Source: Dalbergia cochinchinensis (lineage: Eukaryota > Streptophyta > Magnoliopsida > Fabales > Fabaceae). Taken from it: 64,000 nt of DNA. The DNA lies in assembly GCA_031216125.1 (NCBI GenBank), contig CM062369.1:46273992-46337991 (forward strand), in the 5' to 3' direction. How positions within the stretch are numbered: position 1 is the first letter of the stretch; every line of letters starts with the position of its first letter. A program made the translations under genes and the position numbers. Of the stretch, positions 49,273-61,940 are shown piece after piece. The notes under the pieces are model-generated. The model made no database searches and had not been told where the DNA came from. It worked only from the letters and a program-made list of their open reading frames with translations.

Positions 49273-52200
49273 CATTTCTAGCCTAACATGACACGTGGAA
49301 TGGAACGTTAACGCGACGTCCAAAACAAGAGGAACTTGCTTAATTGCTGTTTATATTAATGTTTGTGAGGGGACATTTTAGCTAATATATGTGACTATGA
49401 CAAAAGCTATTTGGGATTGCTTTTATTTTTTTGTGAGGATAGCTATGTATCTTATTTATTTAATAATGATCTCTGTAGCTTTCCGTTTGATGATTCACAT
49501 GTGAAATTATCTAGAATATCTATCCAACGTTTTCTTTTTTAAATACGTGCGTTTATAGTTTCAGTTTAGATTGTTCTTTAATTATAAGAAAAATTGTATA
49601 CCTATATGAAAAGAAAAAGTTAAATGGATAAAAATGAATTGATAATGCAATAATATTATAATTTTCTTTTGCACGCTTTTTCTAAATAATTTCACATGTG
49701 AATCATCAAACAAAATTATATTCTCTAATTATTCACAGTTTGATGTGTATAGAAATAGTTTTGTGGTCAAATATTTATTCCTTTAAAAGAACTCTTACCT
49801 TAAAGGGATTAATTATTGCTGTAAATAGATGATATTTTAGAAAACAAACAAAATATTATTCTGTAATTATATTATTAACTTATTTTTAGATTCTTGCAAA
49901 CTCGTTAATACATAGTAAACAAAATTATATCTCGTTATTAAGTTTTAATTGAATAATAATACTGTAGAATCAGGAAAATATGAAAATCTTTGCTAAAAAA
50001 TAATATATTTGCTAGACAAAATGAAATGAGCGATCCATTTACTCGTTAAAGAATAATACGTATATTATACCATTTGAATAAATAAATTTAATTAAAAATT
50101 CTGATTTTTAACATTTTCTTTTGTTAGCTTATAGCTACAATATGTAAACCTCTGACGCCCAAGCAACACATTTTGGAATAGATTTTTTTTACGTAAAAAT
50201 CTCATATAATATGCATTTATTATAGATTTTGAAAAAAATAATTATGAAAATTAAATATTAAATATAATTAAAAGACTGAAAAGTGATTTTTTTCATAAGC
50301 TACTATTTTTAATTTTTACAAAAAAAATCTAAAAATTGATTTTTTAAATTTCTAATTATTTTTAAAAAATTACCTAAATATATGAGAAGTAATTATTTTG
50401 GCCGAAAAAATGTGATTTTGAGTCAAAATAATCCCAAATAAACACACTCAAGTCATATGTTGATTTTCATTCTTGTTAGATATTTTTATGGATCTTTCAG
50501 CCCATCTTATTAATCTATGGTGACTATTGACAAATAATCATATCAAGTGAAATTTTTGCATCGAATGATTTATCCCCCAAGAGACCTGCGTGTTTGACCA
50601 GCATAAATGAAGTACCATACAAGACCCATGCAATGCAAGTAGATCCTCCAGCGACCTATGTGCTCATTAGAGGCTCACAGCCTAGCTCGTATTAGGTTTG
50701 TCTTGGCCTGCGTGTTCATTGATATTGTTAATACACTTAAATTATTATTATTATTATTATATCATGGATTTATAATTTACAAATTATAATAATTTAATAT
50801 ATTATTATTTTTCTTATTATTTAAACAAAAAATTAAACATCTAATATGGTAAATTCCTAATCTCTTATACTGAATTACCAATACATATATACCCTCACGC
50901 TCTACCCTAACTTACTTTTTACCATTCCACTTCACCAATCAATCTACAATTCTACATCAAAGTACTACTATATTGGCATATATTTTCAAGTAATCTAGCT
51001 TTGAATGGTTTAGACTTTTCAGGAGTAAAAATTGATTGAAAATTTTAATGGATAGATTTGATGTGTAATTTTACACATAGAGTTCATCCATAAATATTTT
51101 TACCTCATTAGAAGATGACAGATAAATTGTGAAATTTTATTTAGACAGTTATTGAATTTTGATTTAGGGGTCATTTGTTTTGGATTTTTTTAGGGTTCAC
51201 CCTATAAAATAATTTTTCATATATTTGGATAATGTTTTAAAAAAATCAGAATTTAAAAAAAAACAATTTCTAGTTTTTTTAATTACATATAAAATTGTAG
51301 TTTCATAATTAATTTTTTTAAAATATAAAACAAATGCATCCTTATACTATTTTACTAAGAGGCCAATTTTATATTTTTTTCCCTTAATGCATGTTTTATA
51401 AATCATTTTCATCCCTTAAACTTATCCATCTCACATATGAGCCTTTTTCTAGCACTTCTGATGTGTGTGTGTGTCACTTGATTATTTTTATCCCTTTTTT
51501 CATATTATGGGTTTCTAAACTAAATTGTTATATATGTAGCCTGCCCTAAATTGAGCCATCAATGGACTTCTTTATATATTCTTAATTGTGTACATTTGCT
51601 TCCATGAATGAATGTCAACAAGTGAATGCCAATCACTAGTTATGGGTAATAGTTACATGACAATCAAATCATGCACTTGATGTGTGGAATAACGGCGCTG
51701 AACCCTACACATAGCATTATATCAAGTGAAATACAATTAAGATGGTTTAGTAACTAGACATAAGACTAGGCTTGTAGCTCAATGTTTTACTCAACACGAA
51801 GGAGTCGTAGTGCAACAACTCAAGCAAATTCTTCAAAACCTTTTATAACATTATTAAAAAAAATGGCAAATTGCATAGTATTTCAGAAACACAAAACAGA
51901 GGGCTCAAACTAAGAACCTTGGTTCAAGGACAACGCACACAACCACTACACCAAAGTCTAGTAACCTTACTTGATGCCACAGATATATATTGTCTCCTTT
52001 TTCACAGGAATTGAACATCAGCGTGGTCTAACAATCGTGGTTAGCCATCTTAACTCAACATATGATTGAGCTTGCCCCAAGTCTCATTCTATGGTGATGT
52101 GAAGAATTATTCAAGTGCTACACATATGTTACTATCATTTTCAAACAACTTTGATACAGAGAATTATTGTTATCTTGTTTTCATGATCAATTAACTTTGA

Positions 52201-52690
52201 TATGAATATTCTTGCATGCCGTGAATTATCCTTGATAGGCCAAGTTCTACCACCGTGTCTAGCCAAGCCCCAACATCACCTTCGGTCGAGCAACACCACA
52301 ACCTCGCGGCCAAATTATATTATTGTCTCTCAACCAAAAAACTTATAAGATATGTCTTTATTAGTCTTATAGTGATTTGAAGATTTTTCTGATATCGAGG
52401 ATATTACTTTCATTGCTATTATGCCTTTTTGAATTCGAAGATTTTAATACAGAATCCAAAGATTTTTATGTGGTGCTGGAATACTATTTATCTTGACATA
52501 CTACCATCATGCTCCCAATATATTACCATTATATCTCCATAAAAAAGGTCACAAATCACAAAGGAGTTTTCCGTAAACCTTATAAGTTGTTCATAAATGC
52601 ATCATATATAATTCTTTGATTTCTCATCAAAAGTATATTATTATACTGACTTACTTTTCAACATTAGATCACCGGACAATAAAGTCCTAG
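49273..52690. other. Intergenic, nothing recognised
   Basis: AT-rich to about 51.6 kb, then more balanced. No coding region or RNA gene is supported. An ATT microsatellite is near 50738-50760. Confidence 0.45.
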
Positions 52691-52692
52691 TT

Positions 52693-52806
52693 GGCATCCC
52701 CACCAGGCACTTTGTCTTTTCAAGCCCAGTTTATAGACAAGCCATGGTCGGCATCGCCACTAGGCACTCTGCCTTTTCAAGCCCAGTTGTCACAACCCGA
52801 TCTAGG
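52693..52806. repeat. Two tandem 57-base units
   Basis: GGCATCSCCACYAGGCACTY followed by TGYCTTTTCAAGCCCAGTT occurs at 52693 and 52750. Diverged singles are near 55143 and 57640, and a pair at spacing 56 is near 57115 and 57171. Confidence 0.7.
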
Positions 52807-53159
52807 CACATGACCAGTACGCGAGGAATCCTATCCTCACATAAGCCCCATGACCTGTGTGCTACTCTATATGCATATTTCAACCGGAAAATCCATCTAA
52901 AACAAAATTTCATATTCTACGTAAAAATCACCTGTTCTCTGAAATCAATATAATTATATCTGAAACCTTATAATCAATATCTAAAGTCTATAGTCATAGT
53001 ATCATTCATATATGAAATACCAAAGTATCAAACTACTCATATCTAGCTTGTTCAAAAATAACCAAATCCTTTAAGTACAAACCATGATGTAGTTAAAATA
53101 TGCAAAATGTAAAATAATCTCTATATGAATCAGGACTCCTGCCTACAATGACACTGGAG

Positions 53160-53541
53160 CACTCTAAACTGAATCAAGATTGCTTCACTCAAGTGAAACT
53201 CACTAACTGAATCTCTATTGCTGCTGGGAAGTAGGAAGCTGGAAAGAGTCCACAGCAGCTATTGTATCTGTAAATGAGAGAAAAGAGAATGGTGGGTTTT
53301 TATACAAAAACTCAGTGAGTGAATCCTCACTTGAAACCCCCTTCATGGAACACTCTAAACTAAATCAAGATTTTTTTTACTCAAGTGAAGCTCACCAACT
53401 GAATCTCTATTGGTACTGAGAAGTAGAAAGCTGGAAAGAGTCCGCAGCAGCTGCTGTATCTATAAATGGGAGAAAAAAGAATGGTGAGTTTTCTATAAAA
53501 ACTCAGTGAGTGAATCCCCACTTGAAACCCCCTTCATGGGA
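53160..53541. repeat. Tandem duplication, 191-base unit
   Basis: Units 53160-53350 and 53351-53541 both begin CACTCTAAACT and end CACTTGAAACCCCCTTCATG. They are about nine-tenths identical, with no ORF. They lie in DNA that looks like LTR-retrotransposon untranslated sequence. Confidence 0.9.
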
Positions 53542-55439
53542 CACCAAAGGAATTATACAATATTTCATAATAGCAGTAGTAGTATAAAGCTTTGAAACAT
53601 TTTACATGAATATATGTATATAACCAAATCATTGTTTATCATTAAAACCAATAACAGTATCTAACTAGAGAAACAAGAATTTCTACTCTATGGTTCTTCA
53701 AGAACTGAAAATATTCTGCTCTATAATCCATTAGGGATCTAAAATGGACACCTAAACAGGTTCCTTTCTTTGCTCTATGAGATTGTCCCTTTGGACAACT
53801 TGGTATCAAGGTTAATGATCAATTCCAGCCACTAACTCGTTGTCTATTTCTCTATAGCTACTATTTAATATCTGACTGAAAAATTAAATTCTTTTTCTAT
53901 ATTCCACAAAGTCTTCTACCCTAAGATTCCAGACTTTCTCATATAACAATATTCAGTGAACCAGTAATTATGAAATCAACATAACAACTCTCAATATTCA
54001 AAAATTATAAATCAAACATTCATATACTCATTTATATAGTAATGGTCCCATAGGTTTTATCAAAAACAAGTTTCATGCTCTAAAATCAATAGTTCAAAAT
54101 ACAATAACCAGCAATAATCTTAAATCTTCATTCATAAGTCTCTAAAATCATAATATAAGCTATATATTCAAAAAAATAGTTATAATGCTCAACTTAGAAA
54201 TTACAGATGTGAACCCACTCACCTAGAGTGGTAGAATAAACAGAATTGACACCAACAGGAGCTTGGGAGACAGAAGTGATACTACTATCTGCTAGTAAAG
54301 TAACAAAACTCTAAATTAGTCTCAAAATAACTCTATTCTAATGCCCACCAATGGTGGAAGAACCTGATGACCTAAGAACAAGGAAGAACTCAAGATCAAA
54401 CCCCAAGAACAAGGAAGAATAGAGGAGATAGAAAGCAATACTAGTAGAATCTCTTACCTTTAAGCCTTAGAAGTGAAAGATTGATGTTAGATTGATGAAA
54501 ATGGGGTGAGAGAAAGGTGAGAGATGAGAGTTTTGTGTTTTAGGGGGGTAGAGGTCGTGTTTTGTGTCTGAACCCTGAAATGAGGGTTTTTATAAGATTG
54601 TAGACTGCTATAGTGCTTACCAGAGAGCATGAATTTTGCTACTGTACCGCCTTACTATTCTCTGATCGCTACAACACTCATTGACTACTATAGCGCTTTC
54701 CATAGTACGCTTATTTACATTTATTAATTTCAAATTCTCCATTAACTTTAAAACATAAATGTAAATAAGGAAATATTCCATTTGGATTCAAATAAAATAT
54801 CAGAAAAATCAAAATCCTAACAAATCAAAATCCAAATTTTGGGTTTTAGTTCAAATTCGGGAATCTTTGAGATTTTCTAAACTTGTGGACTAAAAACTAA
54901 ACGTTTAAAAGTTTCATAAAATTTATTAAAAATCATCCTTTAACTTATTTTCCTCTTAGGAACAATTGCCGGGACTTTTAATCCCAAGAATGTGGTTCTA
55001 TCATATAGTCCTATAAGGACGTATAGGATCTAGACTTAATGAAATTCAGGACCCAAATTTGTCTAACGACACGTGTACAGCTTTATGCTTTCCTTGGTAA
55101 CAGTATACCTAGCATATTACACCAGTGTCCAGATAAGCGCTTGTCAGCATCCCCACTAAGCTCTTTACCTTTTCAGGCTGAGCTATGCTATCACATCCCA
55201 AGATATGTCTTTGTTACTCTCATAATCATCTTATTTATAATCTAAAGATGTGTTATATACAGGCCACATCCTATAACATCTCATAAAGATCCTTTTTATC
55301 CTTTTATATCTCAGATTCAATTCTTTTATGATCTAAATATTTTTTACACACAAGACATATCTATATAATTTTTTATGTGCCAAACAAGTGGCTTTCCTCA
55401 GCATTCAGTACTGGAGCTAGAAGCCATTCAAGAGCACAA
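53542..55439. other. Non-coding, probable LTR-retrotransposon-derived DNA
   Basis: No polyprotein domain was found. The GC level and words such as CTACTATAGCGCT and GTACCGCC resemble Ty3/gypsy LTR or UTR sequence I have seen in plants. I could not pair two LTRs. Confidence 0.35.
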
Positions 55440-55750
55440 ACCAACATGCAACAACAAGATCTCCTCAAACCAACATCGAGTAGGTCCCATAGCATAATGA
55501 GCTTGCAACAATGGGATCTCCTAGGATCAGTGCCAAGTAGGTCCCAGAGCACAATCAGCGTGCAATCTCGGGATCTCCTCAAACCAAAGCCGAGTAGGTC
55601 CTAGAGCACACATAGCGCCACTTTGAAATGTCCCTAGACTAGCACTGAGCACATTCCAGAGCATAAACCCAGTGCAACATTGGAATGTCCTCAAACCCTC
55701 GCCAAGCACATTCTAAAACACAAATCATTGCACAAAGAATGTCCTCATGA
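55440..55750. repeat. Minisatellite, 54-57-base unit, five to six copies
   Basis: The landmark GATCTCCT or ATGTCC occurs at 55458, 55515, 55572, 55628, 55685 and 55739. Each unit carries a GAGTAGGTCCCAGAGCACAA or GAGCACATTCCAGAGCATAA-like centre. Early units differ from late units, so there are two subtypes. ORFs on both strands here are frames through the repeat. Confidence 0.85.
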
Positions 55751-56404
55751 AGTAAGAAGAAGACCCTCTCAACAAATCAGTTTTACACCAAGACAAAAAC
55801 ATATGTGCAAAAGAAAGTGAGAAACAGAAAAATATACAAAGCGCAGAAGCAGACTCATTACTCAACTACTCGATGCAAGCATACTTAATCTGCAAACATC
55901 ACTAGTCGATTACAACATCACTAGTTGATCATCACTTGGAAGCACAAAAGTAAAGCAGACAAGATCAAGCTTTCACAATGACTTCAGTTTACCCTTATCC
56001 AACCAAATCAAACTCACATCATAACTTCATTGTGCCCTTATGACTTCAGCGAGGTCTCATGTCACTAAGTCAAAGTATAACACTCCTTAAGACAGCAATT
56101 CCCTTACAATTAGGTCTAGTGGAAAAGAAGGAGCAATATAATGCGCTACAAGCCAATGAGGAGCTCATCCCAAGCCAATGATAACTTAAGGCACAGAGGT
56201 CCATTAGCTAAATATCATCCTAAAACCCTAACTCAAAAAACCGACTAGGTGCTCTAATGTTTCTAACCAAGCCTCAACTGAACCAAAGGTCGATAAGCCA
56301 ACTTTTGCTTCACTATACCTAGATGAACTCAATATGGATCCTAAGACCACAAGTCGATCAGGAATCCAAATAGATAACTAAGCCTTAATCTGACATTCAA
56401 GTAG

Positions 56405-57007
56405 TAGAGATGTCAAAACGGGTTGAGCCTATCAGGTTGGTCCGCCAAACTTGTTATTTTTAGCGGGCTGGGTTGAAGTTTTGAACTCGTTAAAAAATTT
56501 CAACTCACCTAACCCATCCCCCCAGCCAAGTTTTTCTTTTTAAAGACAAAATTTATAATTTATTGGTAAAAAAAGTAAGAAACGTGTAATAAAAAAACTA
56601 AAAAATATGTACAGTCACGAATACAGTAATATTACACAGTTCACACTATTTACTCAAAGTCAAAACTTAAAAATAAAACAGTGTCATAACTTACAAATAA
56701 TATTATTAACAATAATATTTTGTAGTTCAAGTTAATATATAGTTGTTATGAATCTTAAAAAATTGGGTATACATAAATAAAAAAAATATTATTTGAAAAC
56801 TTGTTTTTAAAAAATTCATCAAAATATTAAAAAATACTTTTTTTGAATTTTTTTTTATATTTTAAGGGGCTGATCCGCCAATCCGCCCTAAAATGGATTA
56901 GGATGACTTTTCCAGCCCATTTTATTTTGGCGAGTCGGAGAGTTTTTTTGTTGGCTTTTGGTGGGATAAGCCTAAACAAGGCGGGCTGGCCCGTTTTGAC
57001 ACCCCTA
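56405..57007. mobile_element. hAT-like MITE with TGTCAAAACGGG termini
   Basis: Starts TAGAGATGTCAAAACGGG. Its reverse-complemented end is TAGGGGTGTCAAAACGGGC. The flanks are TCAAGTAG (56397-56404) and TCGAGTAG (57008-57015), an 8-base target duplication with one mismatch. The 603-base interior is AT-rich and non-coding, inserted in the retrotransposon-derived region. Confidence 0.85.
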
Positions 57008-58733
57008 TCGAGTAGGCACCTAAAGCTTTATAAATCCCGAGTTACAATCCCAACCAAGTCTCGCGTCATCCTCGGCCTACTCCTGATCGATATAAGCCTT
57101 GAGTTGACATTTTGACTAGGCACTTTGGCTCTTCAGGCCAAGTTTCTAGACAAGTTCTGGAAAGCTTCGCACTAGGCATTCCACTTCCTTAGTTCGCTCC
57201 AATATGACCAAGACAAGTTCAAATCTACTAAGACCTTAATTCTGTCACGATTAGGTCTTGACATGGGTAGACCAGATATACAATCTAGGCTAATAACAAA
57301 CTTCATCTCCCCAGTTAGTGATTACTCAAACTAAGCAGACTTAACCTAAAACATCAACACTCAAACAAAGTTACCAGGATAAACCCTCACTTGTACCAAA
57401 GTAACCAAACTAAGATACAATTTCACTCTAGGCCAGCATCAAAGTAGATTTGAATCACAAGACATCTGGAACCAAATCCTAAGTCGCCAATTTGACTTAG
57501 AACTCGATGCCATAGTCCTATACACCTGCATGGAGGAATGATCTAGCAGAGCTTTAAGCATGCAAGCTGAAGAAAGGTAACAAAATCAAGCAACAAAAGG
57601 TTTAGATACTAAGCTTGGAATAGAAGTCCTCAGTCAGAATCTCGACTAGGTGCTCTATCGTTTCTGGCCGAGTTCTAATAAAGCAAACTCGACAGCTCGA
57701 TTGGACTACTTGTCATCCTCGACTGAATTCAATGATGGGGGTTAATTTCATACTTAAATGGACATATCTTGTTAACTGATAGAATCCTGGCTAAATCTTC
57801 AAGCTCACAAACAAAGAGGAAAAGAAACAAAAGACTCTACTTCCATGCTACACATTACCAAAGAAAGACCTTGGAATAATCAATGAACTAGGGACTTTAA
57901 TTTCCCATTGACAAAGACAAGAATGTACCACATAACTGAACTGTTATTCGATGCACACCATGTGAACATTCCTGACTAGTACTACTCTGTAGCCGAAGAT
58001 ACACACTCGAGAGACCTCTATGTACTTAATGCATAGTTCGTAGCTGCACAAATCATATTGAATCTACAAGCCAACAACTCGTCCCAATTAGAACAAGCTC
58101 GGGCCTTGGCTCACCCAAGTCGTCCTCAAACAACTACAAGACCATTTGAAATGGATTAAGAAACAGCTTTAGGCAAAGAGTACAACACAAACACTATTGC
58201 AAAATAGACAACCCACCTAATCAAAGGTTGAAGGTTCATCACTTTGATCTAATGGCTCACAACAACAGAGAAAAATGCACCACGACAGTGCTTGCATGAT
58301 CAGGTAATTTAAGCTCGACTTATAGTCCTTGACACTCATCGTCCGAACTTTGTCCAAAACTAAGAGACATGAACCGCCCACATCATCAAATTGCCAAGAG
58401 CTGGTCACTTGAATCCAATGGATTGGCATGCAACCCACGATCACCATTTACATGCGACATGATTGGTCTACACTTTGGGCATGACTTGTGTCTTTACACA
58501 CTCTTCATAACTATCACTATAGCAATTGAAAAGCCCTACTATGCTATACATAACAAGTCAAATCATTCTAGCTCGGCAAGTAGTCCTCAATAGAAACACC
58601 TCGGCAATGATACCACGATACTAGGTACTCAGCCTACGACTAAGTTCAAGGACTACGTAAATTACTAGAAATATAGGCTAGGGACCTTGGCTAATCCTTG
58701 GGAAGCTCGGATACCGAGCTCTACAGGTCGACC
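57008..58733. other. Non-coding, probable LTR-retrotransposon-derived DNA
   Basis: Balanced base composition with recurrent GACTAGGTGCTCT and GGCCGAGTT words (57640, 58620) and no protein domain. The small ORFs at 58217-58593 are not recognisable. Confidence 0.4.
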
Positions 58734-59110
58734 ATGTGACACAAGATACTCCCACGGATCCTTCACCCATTTAGCTTAGGATATCTCATAGATTGACTGC
58801 CAGATTATATGAGATTTCTTATTAGCTCATGGAATCTCCTATTATCCTATCACATCTCTATATTATATCTTATCTCCTATAAATACAGAATATGTCTAAT
58901 CTTTACTAAATCCTAGAACTATCTCCCTTATTCAGGGAAAATTATCTCTTAATTTATCACAGGGTCTCTCATTATATAAGAGGTTCAATACTCCCAAGTA
59001 TCACAATCTTAATATATACTATACTTTTACTACTTTGTGCCTCATTCATTCATTGAATTGAATATCAGGGTGTCTTTGCAAGTATCCTACCCCTGCTCTC
59101 ACGGACAATT
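58734..59110 (+). repeat. LTR-like promoter region, single copy
   Basis: TGTGACACAAG at the left, a TATA box CTATAAATAC (58877-58886), then a pyrimidine-rich U5-like stretch ending near CAGGGTGTCTTTGCAAGTAT, a word typical of plant LTR ends. A diverged repeat of that word (GGAGTCTTTGCAAGCACCCC) is at about 59209. Without a second LTR the ends are guesses. Confidence 0.4.
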
Positions 59111-59539
59111 AGATGGGCTTGTAGCCTTACTGAATTTCCAGGTAAGAACATAGTGACATGTAAAATTTCACCCACACTTGATAGAATCATTTTTAACTTG
59201 AAGGTTGGAGTCTTTGCAAGCACCCCACCCTTCAGTGTTGGAAACGTACGTGACGATCTCTAGCATAGGAGCACAAATAGGTCGAGGACTCTTACATTGG
59301 AATTAGGTTAGAACAATATATCATGTTATATGAGGAAAAAAAATCCACTAATATATAATAAGCCTATCACTTAATCAATGTCATTTTCATATTAATATTT
59401 GAGTTTAATTTGTATACAGTGATCTTGTAAAAAATAGTTACACAGTTATCCAATTATAACTTTTCATTTTCATGACCTTTCAAATAATTAATGGGATGAG
59501 ATTCAACTATATTTGTTAATATAATGATACTATTAGGGT

Positions 59540-59705
59540 TAAGTGTGAGAAGTGAAATCCTACATTGGTTGAGAATGGACTAAGTGAGTAGTATATAATG
59601 TGGGAGGACTCATGACTCATTGCCTTAAGGTTTTGGGTCAAGATATGGTGTCCGGTCATTGGTTGTGCTTCCCCATGTTGGGCTCCCCCGCCCTAACAGA
59701 TATGA
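59540..59705 (+). promoter_or_regulatory. snRNA-promoter-like motif pair (weak)
   Basis: ATCCTACATTGG, near the plant upstream sequence element RTCCCACATCG, precedes TATATAATG by about 35 bases, the layout of plant U-snRNA promoters. The sequence after it is not an snRNA I recognise. It resembles a common dispersed plant repeat, so this is probably repeat DNA. Confidence 0.25.
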
Positions 59706-60700
59706 CATGATTGAATATCGGTATAAAATATTTTTATACTATCGGTATATTCAAATTAAGTCCTCAATATTTTAAAATTTATTTAGTAAAAATATCGCCC
59801 CTTGGAATTTTTTAAGTTATCCTTCGGCTCTACACTTAAGACAGCACCTCCAATCGTGTAAAGAAACCTTCAATGTTAAATTTTCAGATGACAATATTAT
59901 TTGAAGAAAAATACAAATATAAAACTCTGAATAGGATCTCACAATCTCACAATTCACAAATTTTAATACGACTCAATCTATTTAATGTTTATCCATCTGT
60001 CTCTCTTGTATAATCTCGTGATATGTTGAAAAACAAAAGTTTGTGATATGAAATTCGCATGAGAATATGCATTCTCTTCCACTCATGCTCATACATCCCC
60101 TTGATCACACAAGTTCAAGCTATACAGCCGCCAGAGTAACAAGCAATATGCCAGTTTCGTCTCAACCACGCATTGCTGACACGTTGCACCTACGACTAAC
60201 GTTAGGGAGGAAAATCTAAATGGGCCATTTTTCTTCCTTTTGGTCATGTGCATTGGCCTCTTTACTTTGTTTTTGTTTTGGTCAAGATACATTGGCCTCT
60301 TAGGTTCATGGGTTAGATGTTAGCCAGTAACACTGGGCCAGTTTGCTTCTTGTCCACCCAGGCTCCCATGTTCATCACTTTTTTCTTTGCATTTAGCAAA
60401 TTTCTAACTGAGTTTGATTGTTTGGGCCAAAACTATGTTCTGTTTGGAATTTTTGGAAGAATAAAACACTACAGTGTTTTGGGTTTGTCTCTAATTCTCA
60501 CCAAAAAAGTACATTTTAATGTGATTGGAATGAGAAGCACAAGACTGATACTTAACTAGATTTCTTGTGCATCTAGCCAAAAATTTGATTTCTAGTAGTA
60601 TGTATGAAAAGAGCCTCGTAGCTAGAGATCCATAGTAAGCCAAAAAATGTGATTGGACTAAGAAATTTTAGTTGTAAACAATAGTAGACTTGAGTTCAAT
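59706..60700. other. Intergenic, nothing recognised
   Basis: Short ORFs at 60089-60292 and 60317-60559 lack family signatures. Several GGGCCA words occur at 60220-60430. Confidence 0.4.
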
Positions 60701-60843
60701 GAGTAATGATATTTTGACACCCAAAAATTGGGTGTATATTCAGATACCCACTTTATAATCATTGGATGTGATGGATGTTGAAGATAAATGGATACCACCA
60801 TAATATCCAATAGTTATAAAATGAGTGCCAAAATATCATCACC
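60701..60843. mobile_element. Short fold-back MITE, family 1, with 10-base target duplication
   Basis: TGAGTTCAAT flanks it on both sides (60691-60700 and 60844-60853). The termini are GAGTAATGATATTTTGACAC and, reverse-complemented, GGTGATGATATTTTGGCAC. Inner arms match at ATAATCATTGGATG and ATAACTATTGGATA. Target length suggests a Mutator-like origin. It is 143 bases long. Confidence 0.8.
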
Positions 60844-61940
60844 TGAGTTCAATTCAATTGCAAGCTAGGTGCAGCACAGATGGTTATCTACCGGGCATTG
60901 GAGTACTGCACTTATGGTAGGTGATGTTCCTCGTACCTTATTATGAAGGTGATGAAATCTATGTTTTTCATGCTTATGGTGTTTAGAGCTTCATTGGAAA
61001 AATAAGTTTGGGCTGAGAGATGTTTTATTCAAGAAAGAGAAAAAAATAATAATCACAAGAAGAACTCAAAAAGAGTTTTTGTAGAATAGTATGTGATACC
61101 TTTTTTCTATAGATTGGATTGTTGATATAAAGAAAGTTTATAGAATTGTGAAGGACATTAGCGACATACTAGGAAGCTTAATTTTATGATTAATGTGTAG
61201 ATAGGATAGCTATAATATACTTTGTTTGTCTAGCCATCTTGTGGATGATTTACCCAACTAGAGGGTTTTGTGTGTTAGACTATTCTTTTTCTCTCATTGT
61301 GTAGTGGGTTGTGGCATTTGTCCTCATTAATGAATATTTCTTTGCTTTTATTCTTCTTAAAACAAAAGCTTTGCTTTGAAAAAACCACGGCAATACCCAA
61401 CTAATTTGTGATATATATATATATATATATATATATGACAGGTTAATTATCTAATATTCAATTATACCAATTATTTTCAATTCATTGCATTTAATTTGAC
61501 TTCTAGTTAATATATTTAATACTTTTTAATATTTTCTGTCTGTTTTGTTTTATTTTATACCTTTCAATACTTCAAAAAGGCAAGCGGTGGAGACGGGCAC
61601 ACTCTTCCATCAATGAGTATAATGTACTTATTTTTTTATTAATTATAAATACAAGTTTAACAAGAATATTCAAGAAATTTAAAAAACAATTTGCAATTTT
61701 ATAAAATTTTAGGAGTAAAATACTTAACCCAAGTTCTATTATTCAGTTGAGTAAATTGATTTTTTCACGTGTAAAACTGAAAATAGTGTCCACTCTCCCC
61801 TGTTCGTTGTTTCTCTTTTCTCGCTCGCTCTGCCTCTGTCAACTGTTCCCCTCTCTGTTCTGTTTGTGACTGACTGGGATCAGAGTTACTCAAGCTCTCC
61901 TTTCCTCTCCACTCAATTCTCCCTTCCAAACACGCCCACA
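60844..61940. other. Upstream region of HLB1-like gene
   Basis: Contains an AT microsatellite (61411-61436). The last 150 bases before the ATG (about 61790-61940) are CT-rich, like a plant 5' UTR. No TATA box is obvious close to it. Confidence 0.45.

Noticed and set aside
61866..61940. Longer N-terminus for the HLB1-like protein from 61866
   Set aside because: The codon there is GTG, not ATG, and no in-frame ATG precedes 61941. The CT-rich sequence fits a 5' UTR.
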